From Deltaproteobacteria bacterium (GTDB lineage Bacteria; Myxococcota_A; Polyangia; Polyangiales; Polyangiaceae), in the NCBI GenBank assembly GCA_003235365.1, contig QJWJ01000117.1, positions 1-44,477 of the forward strand: a DNA stretch of 44,477 bases, given 5' to 3'. The notes beneath the pieces are model-generated. The model was not told the origin of the DNA. It searched no databases and worked only from the letters and a program-made list of their open reading frames with translations. Below, in pieces: positions 34,589 through 42,344 of this stretch (positions within the stretch are counted from its first letter, which is position 1; each line of letters begins with the position of its first letter). The position numbers were made by a program, and so were the translations under genes.

Positions 34589-36133
34589 TCAATCCGAGCT
34601 CGCACCGTGCTCGCCCGGGCCGGGGCGAACGTCGAACCAGTCGAAGTCCGCGGGGGGCGCTCCCTGACCGGTTGCATAGAGTCCAAACATCGCGCCGGTG
34701 AAGCCTGTCGACAGGTTCGGCGTGAGCGGAGCCGTGGCAATGTTGCCCAGCGTGCGTCGCTCGCCGTGCTGAGTCAGCAGTGAGAACTCGTACTGATCCG
34801 GGTCAGCCTCGATCCGCAGCGTTACTGGGTTGGATTCACACTCCGCGCTGCCGATGACGATCGTGTTGCCGCCGATGGTGCTCCTGAGTTGAACGCAGCG
34901 GATGCCGCTGTTGCGGGTCACGCACAGTTCGTAGTGGTTGCGTTCTTCGGCGCGCACGACGAGACCCGCTCGGTGCTCGTCGTGCTCCGGCGCGAACTCG
35001 ACCTGGGTTTCGACACGGCAATTCATGAACTGCTGTCGCCGCAGGATTGCGGCAGGCGAACCCAAGTCGGTCAGGGTCGTCGCGTTGGCGTGTAGTCGCA
35101 GGTGCCCAGCGCGCTCGTTCAAAGACCACGTTGCTGGGTCGGGATTGCGGATGAAGCAGAACTGGAGGGGGAGCGTGGTGTCGTCGAAGTCCTCGCGTTC
35201 CGCTGCAATGGCGCGGTCGGCGGCGTTCCGAGGCAACCAAGAGCCGCCGTTCATCGTGAGCTCCACGGCCTTGCCGTCGTTCACGACCGGCCAGCCATCA
35301 CTCCACGTCACCGGGCTGAGGAACGTTTCTCTGCCGAGGTGATGCCCCTTGCTCGGCGTGGGACGGATTCCGAGAAACACCATCCAGTACGACCCGTCCG
35401 GCGCCTGCACGAGGTCACCGTGCCCCGTTGCTTGGATCGGGTGATCCGGGCGACTCCGATGGGTCAAGATCGGATTGTTGGGATTCGGTTCAAACGGACC
35501 CCACGCAGAGGGTGAACGTGCGACGGTGACCATGTGTCGGTAGCTGGTGCCGCCTTCGGCGATGAGCAAGTAGTACTGACCGTCGATCTTGTACAAGTGC
35601 GGCCCTTCGGGCCACACGTCGCCCGTGCCTTTCCAAATGAGCCTCGGTTCGTGCACGAGGGTGCCGGTTTCGATGTCGAGTTCGGACTGGTAGATGCCGC
35701 CTCGCTCACCTTCGCCGTGACCGGTGTAGTAGACTTTGCCGTCGTCGTCGAAGAACAACGAAGGATCCATACCAATCACGTTTTGGGGCAACCAAACCGG
35801 AGCAGACCATCGCCCCGCGGGGTTGGTCGTCTTCACGTAGAAGTTGCCCCCGGCCGTCATGTTCGTCGTCACCATGTAGAACGTGCCTTCGTGGTAACGC
35901 AGCGTGGGCGCGAAGACCCCCTTGGAGCTCTCGATACCCTGTAGGGGCAACTGCTCGGGGTCTGTCAGCGCGTGGCCGATCTGCTTCCAGTTGAACAGAT
36001 CAGTGCTGCGGAATATCGGCACCCCCGGGAAGTACTCGAAGGTGCTCGTCGCCATGTAGTAGGCGTCGCGTCCTCGGCACACGCTCGGATCGGGGTAGAA
36101 ACCGGGTAAGATCGGGTTTCGATAGCTGGGCAC
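34589..36133 (-). CDS. Glycoside hydrolase family 43 (beta-xylosidase/arabinofuranosidase type)
   Basis: 514 residues. The five-bladed propeller's catalytic triad is visible: Asp in FYPDPS (general base), Asp in IGMDPSLFF (pKa modulator) and Glu in VWPEGPHLYK (general acid). A GH43-type C-terminal beta-sandwich follows (RRQQFMNCRVETQVEF, GLYATGQG, DFDWFDVRPG). These enzymes release xylose or arabinose from plant hemicellulose. GTG 36133 gives the typical start YRNPILPG; ATG 36190 would add 19 residues, and the frame is open to 36379. No signal peptide is evident, so it may act on imported oligosaccharides. Confidence 0.88.
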   Translation of the reverse strand: MPSYRNPILPGFYPDPSVCRGRDAYYMATSTFEYFPGVPIFRSTDLFNWKQIGHALTDPEQLPLQGIESSKGVFAPTLRYHEGTFYMVTTNMTAGGNFYVKTTNPAGRWSAPVWLPQNVIGMDPSLFFDDDGKVYYTGHGEGERGGIYQSELDIETGTLVHEPRLIWKGTGDVWPEGPHLYKIDGQYYLLIAEGGTSYRHMVTVARSPSAWGPFEPNPNNPILTHRSRPDHPIQATGHGDLVQAPDGSYWMVFLGIRPTPSKGHHLGRETFLSPVTWSDGWPVVNDGKAVELTMNGGSWLPRNAADRAIAAEREDFDDTTLPLQFCFIRNPDPATWSLNERAGHLRLHANATTLTDLGSPAAILRRQQFMNCRVETQVEFAPEHDEHRAGLVVRAEERNHYELCVTRNSGIRCVQLRSTIGGNTIVIGSAECESNPVTLRIEADPDQYEFSLLTQHGERRTLGNIATAPLTPNLSTGFTGAMFGLYATGQGAPPADFDWFDVRPGPGEHGASSD

Positions 36134-36465
36134 GCCCCGGTGTACGACTGGACGAGGTCCGTACGCAACCACGCAACAGCCGAGGTTCATGCGGATGCGC
36201 CTCGAAATCTGGGGCGGCATCCGATGGCGCCTGCCCGGCAAGCGGGCACGACTGCGGACGGCGGGCACTTCCACCGCAACCGCAGTGGGCGTCGCGCCCA
36301 CAGTGGGCGCGCATGGACTCGAGAGGGTATTGCTCCGACATTCCGCTCGTCCGCTCACGACCCCATCGGGTTCCGCCATACCTGTGCGCCTGGTACGATC
36401 TCTGTGCGCGGCAATCCCTCGGTGGTACGCTGTGTTGATCGACGAGTGGGGGGTTGTAGGTGACG
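36134..36465. promoter_or_regulatory. Divergent region between GH43 and the Cys-rich lipoprotein
   Basis: Two extended -10-like elements of the form TGnTANNNT face the plus strand: TGGTACGAT (36391-36399) and TGGTACGCT (36423-36431). If GH43 starts at ATG 36190, the first ~57 bases here are coding. Confidence 0.3.
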
Positions 36466-37812
36466 ATGCGGATTGGGATGATTAGGTTTGGGCTTTGTTT
36501 GGTGGTCTCCTTGGCAACTGGCTGCAAGGGGGACGCGTTCAGCGCAGCAACGTCGCAAGACGCCGGCGCCAATGCCGAACAGAAGGACCCGGCGCCTGCA
36601 CCGACCAAGGTTACTCCCACCAGGCCGAAACCGACGTCGGGGCCTTGTGCGGACGTGGAGTGCGAAGTTCCGGACTGCCCGCCTCAACTGCAGTACACGC
36701 CGCTGGGTGAGTGCTGTCCGGTGTGCGTCGCTCCGCGTGTTTGCGAGCAGGGCGCGCGGTGTTCCGCTCTGACCTGTCCCGGATCGATGAACGAGCTGAG
36801 CGACGGTTGTTGCGAGTGCGAGGACGTACAGTGCTCGGGGGATGCGCTGCCGTGCAGCGATCCGCAATGTGTTGGCGCCGAGCAAGAGATGCTCGGTGAC
36901 GGCTGCTGTCTGTGTGGTGAACAGCTGCAATGCGCAGACGATCAGAGGCCATGCGACGCAATTCTCTGCGACGGGGACGTACTGTATGAAGGCGATGGTT
37001 GCTGCAGGTGTCGCGAGGTGACCTGCGGCGCGGGCTCGACGCTCTGTGACGAGTTGGAGTGTGAAGCCGACAAGCTCTTGGTTGGAGGTGGATGCTGTGA
37101 GTGCGCGGAAGAAACTCCGAGTCAGTGTCCCGACGGCAGCGTGGCGTGTGCCGACCTCGAGTGCGAGGGTCAGCCCGACGAAGTGACCCCGGGCTGCTGT
37201 CAGTGCCGAGCGGGAGAGTGTGATCCCAACCTCGGGCAATTCGAGTGTTCCGGGGCGAACTGCCCTGGCGACGTGACGGAGCTGCCCAACGGGTGCTGCA
37301 TGTGTGATGAATCTGCAACCTGCCCATCCGGCAGCGCCGCGTGTTCGAGCTTGCAGTGCCCGGGGGCGGAACCCGTGGATTTGGGAGATGGTTGCTGCAA
37401 TTGTTCGACGTGCCCCGTCGGAACGGTCTCGTGCGCCGCAATCGAATGTGCCGGGCAGGTCGAGACGGTGGAGGACGGCTGCTGTCAGTGTTCAGCGGCG
37501 GCGGTCTGTGACGACGAACTTCAAGGTGCCTACGACGATGCTCGCGCCGCGTTGCTCGAAGATCTGGGTGATCCGGCCTGCAATGGAGACTCCGATTGTG
37601 TCTCCGTACCGCTGGAAACTCGTTGTCGCGTCGAGTGCGATGTTGCCCTGCATCGGGACGTTGCCGAGGAGCTGGTGGCTGAACTCACAGCCTGGGCCGC
37701 GAAGCAATGCGACAGCTGCCCCCAAGTCGATCTGACCTGTGATTCCAGCGCCCGAGAGGAAGCGTCGGTAGGCTGCGTTGGGGGAGTATGCAAGCGGCTT
37801 GCGACTCCTTGA
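36466..37812 (+). CDS. Lipoprotein with nine cysteine-rich CCxC repeats
   Basis: 448 residues. A signal peptide with lipobox LATGC (Cys 20) anchors it; a Pro/Thr linker runs to ~60. Nine units of 31-34 residues follow (61-342), each ending in a CC pair within the pattern GCCxC (first unit ECCPVC), at about 83, 115, 147, 179, 210, 244, 277, 310 and 339. Each unit also has an upstream C-x(5-6)-C-x(4)-C. The pattern resembles von Willebrand type C modules. The C-terminal ~100 residues form a different Cys-containing domain (CNGDSDCVSVPLETRC, ending CVGGVCKR). It is expected outside the cytoplasm and disulphide-bonded; metal binding is the alternative. ATG 36466 has AGGTG upstream. Confidence 0.78.
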   Translation: MRIGMIRFGLCLVVSLATGCKGDAFSAATSQDAGANAEQKDPAPAPTKVTPTRPKPTSGPCADVECEVPDCPPQLQYTPLGECCPVCVAPRVCEQGARCSALTCPGSMNELSDGCCECEDVQCSGDALPCSDPQCVGAEQEMLGDGCCLCGEQLQCADDQRPCDAILCDGDVLYEGDGCCRCREVTCGAGSTLCDELECEADKLLVGGGCCECAEETPSQCPDGSVACADLECEGQPDEVTPGCCQCRAGECDPNLGQFECSGANCPGDVTELPNGCCMCDESATCPSGSAACSSLQCPGAEPVDLGDGCCNCSTCPVGTVSCAAIECAGQVETVEDGCCQCSAAAVCDDELQGAYDDARAALLEDLGDPACNGDSDCVSVPLETRCRVECDVALHRDVAEELVAELTAWAAKQCDSCPQVDLTCDSSAREEASVGCVGGVCKRLATP

Positions 37813-38046
37813 CGATTCCCCCTCGAGGGCCGGCCATCTCGGACGGCTCTGCTGCACGACGGCGTCGGCGCCGTACCGCGGTTGAACGGCCATGGCGTGG
37901 GAGATTCTGTTGTTTCGCGGTGGGCTGTTCCTTCGGCAGCTTTCGTAGCACACTTGGGGACTGGCAGACCCGACCCGCTTAGGCTATCGGGGCAAACATC
38001 CGTTCGAGAAGTGTCGGTTCCCGGTGGTAGCGGCAGGAGATGGCAG

Positions 38047-39018
38047 GTGAAAAGCGGTCGGAACAGTGGAACTGAGTCGCCCCCTCGCTCGCGCCGAACC
38101 CATCGAGCGCGCGAGTCGACACTACTGGACTTCGGTGACCGACCGAGTTTGGCCGACGATGCATCGACGGAGAAGAATCGCTTTCTGCTGACGATCCTGA
38201 CCGGGCCGTCCAAAGGGTCCATCTTCAAGCTCGAAGGTGAAGTTGTCACGCTGGGGCGATCGGACGAAGCTGACATCGCGCTTCCCGATCCGAGCCTGTC
38301 ACGGGTCCACTGCCGTTTTCTGCGGGTAGGTAGGGGGCCGGCGACGGGCTACCTCGTCGAAGATTTCGACAGCACGAACGGCACGTACGTCGGTGGCGAG
38401 CGCATCGACAAGCCGACGTTCTTGACGGACGGCGTGCGCGTGGGTCTCGGCAAGCGCACGATCGCTCGGTACGCGTTGCAGGACGAGCTGGAAGAGCAAG
38501 CCATCGTCAGTGTTCACGAATCGGCGCTACGCGATGCTCTCACCGGCGCCTACAATCGACGTGTGTTCGACGATCGCCTACAAGGCGAGTTGGCGTTCTC
38601 CGTTCGCCACAAGCAGCCGCTGTCGCTGTTGTTGCTGGACGTCGATCACTTCAAGCAGTTCAACGACACCCATGGGCATCAGGCAGGGGATCGAGTGCTG
38701 CAAGTCGTTTCGCGTCGCATCGCTGAGACCCTGCGCACCGAGGACGTGTTCGCTCGCTACGGCGGTGAAGAGTTTGGGATCTTGGTTCGGGACACGACTC
38801 CAGTGGGTGCCTTGGTCGTCGCTGAGCGGTTGCGAGGCTTGGTTGCCGATACGCCAATCGTTTACGAAGGTCGTGAGTTGTCGGTCACGGTCAGCATCGG
38901 TGTGGCGTGCAACGGTGCCGACAGCGTGACCGCCGAACAGCTGATCAAGGAAGCGGATGAGGCGCTGTACCGCGCCAAGGAACGCGGCCGAGATCGAGTC
39001 GTCGTGTTCGACGCGTGA
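38047..39018 (+). CDS. FHA-GGDEF diguanylate cyclase
   Basis: 323 residues. An FHA domain (about 50-130) shows the phosphothreonine-binding signature (VTLGRSDEADIAL, LSRVHCRF, DFDSTNGTYVGGERI). The C-terminal GGDEF domain has DALTGAYNRRVF, LLLDVDHFKQFNDTHGHQAGD, the active site GGEEF and VTVSIGVA, so c-di-GMP synthesis is expected. RTED lies five residues before GGEEF, a complete inhibitory I-site. The FHA domain suggests activation by a Ser/Thr kinase; one is encoded at 12615-15113 but no link is shown. GTG 38047 is fixed by AGGAGA six bases upstream. Confidence 0.88.
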   Translation: MKSGRNSGTESPPRSRRTHRARESTLLDFGDRPSLADDASTEKNRFLLTILTGPSKGSIFKLEGEVVTLGRSDEADIALPDPSLSRVHCRFLRVGRGPATGYLVEDFDSTNGTYVGGERIDKPTFLTDGVRVGLGKRTIARYALQDELEEQAIVSVHESALRDALTGAYNRRVFDDRLQGELAFSVRHKQPLSLLLLDVDHFKQFNDTHGHQAGDRVLQVVSRRIAETLRTEDVFARYGGEEFGILVRDTTPVGALVVAERLRGLVADTPIVYEGRELSVTVSIGVACNGADSVTAEQLIKEADEALYRAKERGRDRVVVFDA

Positions 39019-39052
39019 GCGGCCCGTTCGCTCGGTCAGGCCGTCGACGTAC

Positions 39053-39643
39053 TCAATCTTTGGGGTCGAGCGTTGGGGAAGCCTTCCAACCTTCTGGAGG
39101 CGTCGGTCTGGAGTGGTGGGTTTCCGACTCTGCGGCGAACAGCGCCGCGGCCACGATTTCGGCGTACTCTCCCCGCGATGAGGGCGGTGGTTCTTCGTTC
39201 CCGAACGTGCCGCGCAGCGCTGGCGGGCCCCATGCACGCGGGTACGGCGCCGCGATTCGCCAGGCAACCGTACAGCCCACGAGTGTCCCCGCCAGCTGCC
39301 ACCACAATCCGTCGGCGGCGTCACCGACGGGGTGTGCGATCGCGATGCCCGCAGCCAAAAGGAGTGACAGCCCTCCGCCGACCTCGGTTGAGGCCTTCTC
39401 CAAGCTGCCCGGAAAATGCAGCGCGCAAAACGCCAGATAGCTCAGCCCCAGTGCGACGGCTCGGAACACCCATTGTTGGCTGTTGTGTGAGCCGGCGCGT
39501 ACACCGATCGCGACGATCAGTGCGAATGGAATCGGAGTCCACCACGCCGTCGCAGTGACGGACCACCACAGGGACACAGCTGTCAAGACAGCTGCCGACG
39601 TCAACCCCCAGGCCAAGGCCGTGCTGAGCCGCGATCGCTTCAC
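39053..39643 (-). CDS. Small multi-span membrane protein, unknown
   Basis: 196 residues from GTG 39643. About five hydrophobic segments (LAWGLTSAAVLTAVSLWW, IPFALIVAIGV, AVALGLSYLAFCALHF, GLSLLLAAGIAI, LVGCTVAWRI) and an acidic C-terminal tail with no recognised domain. GGGGAGG lies 11 bases before the GTG. A TTG at 39691 is an alternative that would add 16 residues including CHDCPLGE, a CxxC knuckle that may be real. It converges with the diguanylate cyclase gene, 34 bases apart. Confidence 0.6.
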   Translation of the reverse strand: MKRSRLSTALAWGLTSAAVLTAVSLWWSVTATAWWTPIPFALIVAIGVRAGSHNSQQWVFRAVALGLSYLAFCALHFPGSLEKASTEVGGGLSLLLAAGIAIAHPVGDAADGLWWQLAGTLVGCTVAWRIAAPYPRAWGPPALRGTFGNEEPPPSSRGEYAEIVAAALFAAESETHHSRPTPPEGWKASPTLDPKD

Positions 39644-40164
39644 TTGGGACTGGGCCTCCCCGAGTGGACAGTCATGGCAGGCATTCTGCAAGCAAGCGGC
39701 AGGGCCGTCAATCCGGCGAGACCAACCCCAATGACGCCGTATCGTTGCACCTCGACAAATTGCACCACGCGACCGGCGTTGGATCACCCCGCGTGGATGC
39801 TTCAAGCGTCGTGCCCAGCGGTGATCTCGGAGAGGACTGCGCCCGAGCTACATGTATCCAAGATTATTGAAACTTACCGAGTTCTCCCCCGGAGACTCAA
39901 AGAGCGTGGCGCGCACCACGGCGAGTTCTCGATAGCGTTTCAGCGTAACCTGCGTTCGGCGTTTCACACATTTCGACAGACAGCCCGACCCAGACACACC
40001 TGTCGCCGTAGTCGGATCCCCGCGTCGGCAGAACGTCGCCTTGCCGCAGTGATCCTGAACGACGTGTCCGATTGCGTGCGCCCCGACGACGAGTTGCGTC
40101 GATCCAGCAGCCCAGCGGGTGTACGGCTCGTCGAAGTGAACCCCCTGCTGCGATCCACGCCATC
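39644..40164. other. Intergenic stretch between membrane-protein and GH105 genes
   Basis: Long open frames here on both strands lack family features. An AT-richer island around 39848-39880 may hold a promoter, but no clear -35/-10 pair could be set. Confidence 0.4.
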
Positions 40165-41736
40165 TCACGGCATCGACAGGCGCGCGATCTCGCTGCCCGC
40201 GAGCAAGAAGCACCCAAGTCCGTAGTCGTCGAAGTCTGGACTGACGTCGTAGCCGACTCCGCCTTGGCCGTCGGGGTCGCAGGGCTCGGCGCCAGTCGAC
40301 TGGACGTAGCCGAGAAACCCATCTTCGTGCAGGGCATCGCGAACCAGAGCCTGCCAGGCAGCGCGTACCACTGGTCCAAACGTTTCTTCGGGCAGCACCC
40401 CATTGCGAATGGCCCAGCCCATTCCATAGGCAAACAATGCTGTTCCCGTGGTCTCTGGACCATCTTCGCTCGGACGCCCTTTCGCCGCGCAGTGCGTGGG
40501 GTCCGCCAAGCTCGTGTTCCAGACGCCGTCGCTGCGTTGCAAGGGCAACAGTGCTTCCGCCATCGCCGAAAGGTCGGCTTCGTACTCGGCTCGGTGCGGT
40601 GCGCCGGGCGGGAGCAAGTCCAGTACGCGGACCAGCGCAGCCATCACCCAGCCGTTGCCGCGCGACCAGTAGATGTCGATCCCGTTGGGCGATTGGATGT
40701 GGGTGCCGCCCGGTGCATAGTCCGCGTCTCGCCACCACAGGCCGAGCTCCGCGTTGAACAGGCCGCCGCCCTCGGTGTCGCGCGTGTGCGAGTACAGATC
40801 CCAAGCTTTGTTCAGATAGGCATCGTTGCCGGTCAGGGCAAACAGGCGCGCAAAGACGGGCATCGACATTTGAATGGCATCGATCCACGTCCAGGCGTTC
40901 GATGCTGGGCTCGCAACCATCCGGTCGATGCTGGTGCGGATGTCGGCGACCCAACTGTCGTTCATCTCGCCCATGAGCGCGTAGAGGTCCAGGTACGTCT
41001 GACCCGCGCATTGCGAGTCGGCGTTGTCGCTCTGAGAGCCGGAGCGCAGTTCCCAGCCGTTTGCCTCTCCCCAGTCGACGGCATAGTCGAGGTAGGCCGA
41101 GTCCTGGCTGAGTTCATACAGGGCCATCAGCCCTTCGTAGTAGACGCCGCGAGTCCAAAGATTGCTGGGGCGATTGCCCGGCGCGTTTGCCCCAGGGTCG
41201 GGGTGTTGATCCATGAACCAGCCGTTGGCGAGCGCCATCGCGTCGAGCGTTTCGTCCGCGGGTGGATAGGGCCCGAAAACCGGCATGGCGCTGGCGTCGG
41301 CGTTCTCGCTCTCGGCGGGAATGCCTTCGCCCGGCGCACCAGCGTCCCCGGCATGGCTCGGCTGCGGCACGGTCGCAGTGCTCGGACTCGTACTATCCGG
41401 GGAAGGCTCTCCCCCATGCCCCATGGTCTGCGCGTCCGGGCTGGGCTCGGTCGGGCCCGAGGGCTCCATCGAACCGGATCCGGTCGCCACGATGCCGACT
41501 GCATCCATTCCCCCGGCGCCACCGTTGCGGCCGACAGTGAACTCACCCGCGACACTGCCGACGGGGTCACCATCGACCTGCGTGGGGCTGACGTTGGCGG
41601 TCATTCCCGCATCGCCCGCTTGGTCCTCACAGGCGACCGCTGCAAGCGCCAACAGCAGCGGGGCAAACGCGCATCGAACGCGCCGCAATGGTCTGGGCTG
41701 GTCTCCCGACGCGTCGTCAGCTCTCGCGAAATCCAC
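40165..41736 (-). CDS. GH105/GH88-type glycosidase lipoprotein (unsaturated rhamnogalacturonyl hydrolase-like)
   Basis: 523 residues. A signal peptide with lipobox VAC (Cys ~36) is followed by a ~120-residue Gly/Ser/Pro-rich linker and then an (alpha/alpha)6-barrel-like domain. Features seen: LWTRGVYYEGLMALYE, WTWIDAIQMSMPVFARL, IDIYWSRGNGWVMAAL and ETTGTALFAYGMGWAI, which match the GH105 pattern. The family removes unsaturated uronic acids from pectin fragments; the lipid anchor places it at the cell surface or periplasm. GTG 41736 is chosen because TACATT (41759-41754) upstream is a likely -10; the ATG at 41769 would lie ahead of it. Confidence 0.82.
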   Translation of the reverse strand: MDFARADDASGDQPRPLRRVRCAFAPLLLALAAVACEDQAGDAGMTANVSPTQVDGDPVGSVAGEFTVGRNGGAGGMDAVGIVATGSGSMEPSGPTEPSPDAQTMGHGGEPSPDSTSPSTATVPQPSHAGDAGAPGEGIPAESENADASAMPVFGPYPPADETLDAMALANGWFMDQHPDPGANAPGNRPSNLWTRGVYYEGLMALYELSQDSAYLDYAVDWGEANGWELRSGSQSDNADSQCAGQTYLDLYALMGEMNDSWVADIRTSIDRMVASPASNAWTWIDAIQMSMPVFARLFALTGNDAYLNKAWDLYSHTRDTEGGGLFNAELGLWWRDADYAPGGTHIQSPNGIDIYWSRGNGWVMAALVRVLDLLPPGAPHRAEYEADLSAMAEALLPLQRSDGVWNTSLADPTHCAAKGRPSEDGPETTGTALFAYGMGWAIRNGVLPEETFGPVVRAAWQALVRDALHEDGFLGYVQSTGAEPCDPDGQGGVGYDVSPDFDDYGLGCFLLAGSEIARLSMP

Positions 41737-41753
41737 TGGCTCCCATTCCTGTG

Positions 41754-41759
41754 AATGTA
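41754..41759 (-). promoter_or_regulatory. -10-like TACATT of the GH105 gene
   Basis: TACATT on the minus strand, 17 bases before GTG 41736, with AGGAATGGGAG between them as ribosome-binding sequence. No good -35. Confidence 0.35.
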
Positions 41760-42269
41760 GTTTGACCATGCTCCAGATGCGCTTGCATACGCGCTACAAT
41801 GCGGCAGCGCGAGCTGCCGTTCCGCTGGCGGGGCGATCCCGACCAGTTCGGGCAGGGACCCGTTCGGAAATTCCAACTCGGTGGTCCGTTTGCACGAGAT
41901 CAGCGAGCGCAAGACCGTCCCGAATTTGGTCCGGGGTGCAGATGCCCGGACCCCTGGCAGAGCTGCGCGTTGACTTGGGTTGGGGTTGAGTGTCACCTGC
42001 GTCGCTGGAGCGGCAGTCAGTTGAACGGGGGCGACGACCCCGATCGTTAACCCGTGGTCAAATATTGTTTCGCTGGTCACTTGGCGTTGGGTCTGGGAAG
42101 AACGCATCGCCCGAATCGTTAGCGACCGCGGACGTCGCAAACGGCGACCCAAACCGACCAGCGGGTGAGCTTGGGCAGTGCTCGCACCGCAGACATCGCC
42201 CAATGTGTCATCGTCGAGTGGTGGTCCGCTTCTCCACTCAGGCAGCCAGTTCCTTCCTACGGAAACATC

Positions 42270-42303
42270 GCACGCGATGACCGTTGTCGGCCATCGCGCG
42301 CGG
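42270..42303 (-). terminator. Hairpin after the triple-repeat lipoprotein gene
   Basis: On the minus strand an 11-bp stem (one G-U pair) with a 12-base loop, 41 bases past the stop at 42345 and followed by ATGTTTCC. Plausible but weak terminator. Confidence 0.4.
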
Positions 42304-42344
42304 TGAGTGGGTGTTCGAACTTGTACGATCTGCTTCGCGGCAGG

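Larger units (their letters stand above)
41737..42344. other. Intergenic stretch between GH105 and triple-repeat lipoprotein genes
   Basis: Contains the GH105 -10 and the hairpin at 42270-42303. A locally AT-rich patch (TCAAATATTGTTTC near 42058-42071) stands out. No supported coding sequence. Confidence 0.4.

Noticed and set aside
39848..41011. Minus-strand open frame of 387 codons
   Set aside because: It overlaps the GH105 gene in another frame and shows no domain; GH105 motifs settle the frame.
40072..41754. Plus-strand open frame of 560 codons
   Set aside because: Antisense shadow of the GH105 gene.
41601..42203. Minus-strand open frame of 200 codons before GH105
   Set aside because: No recognised domain, partly overlaps GH105 in another frame, and has no ribosome-binding site.
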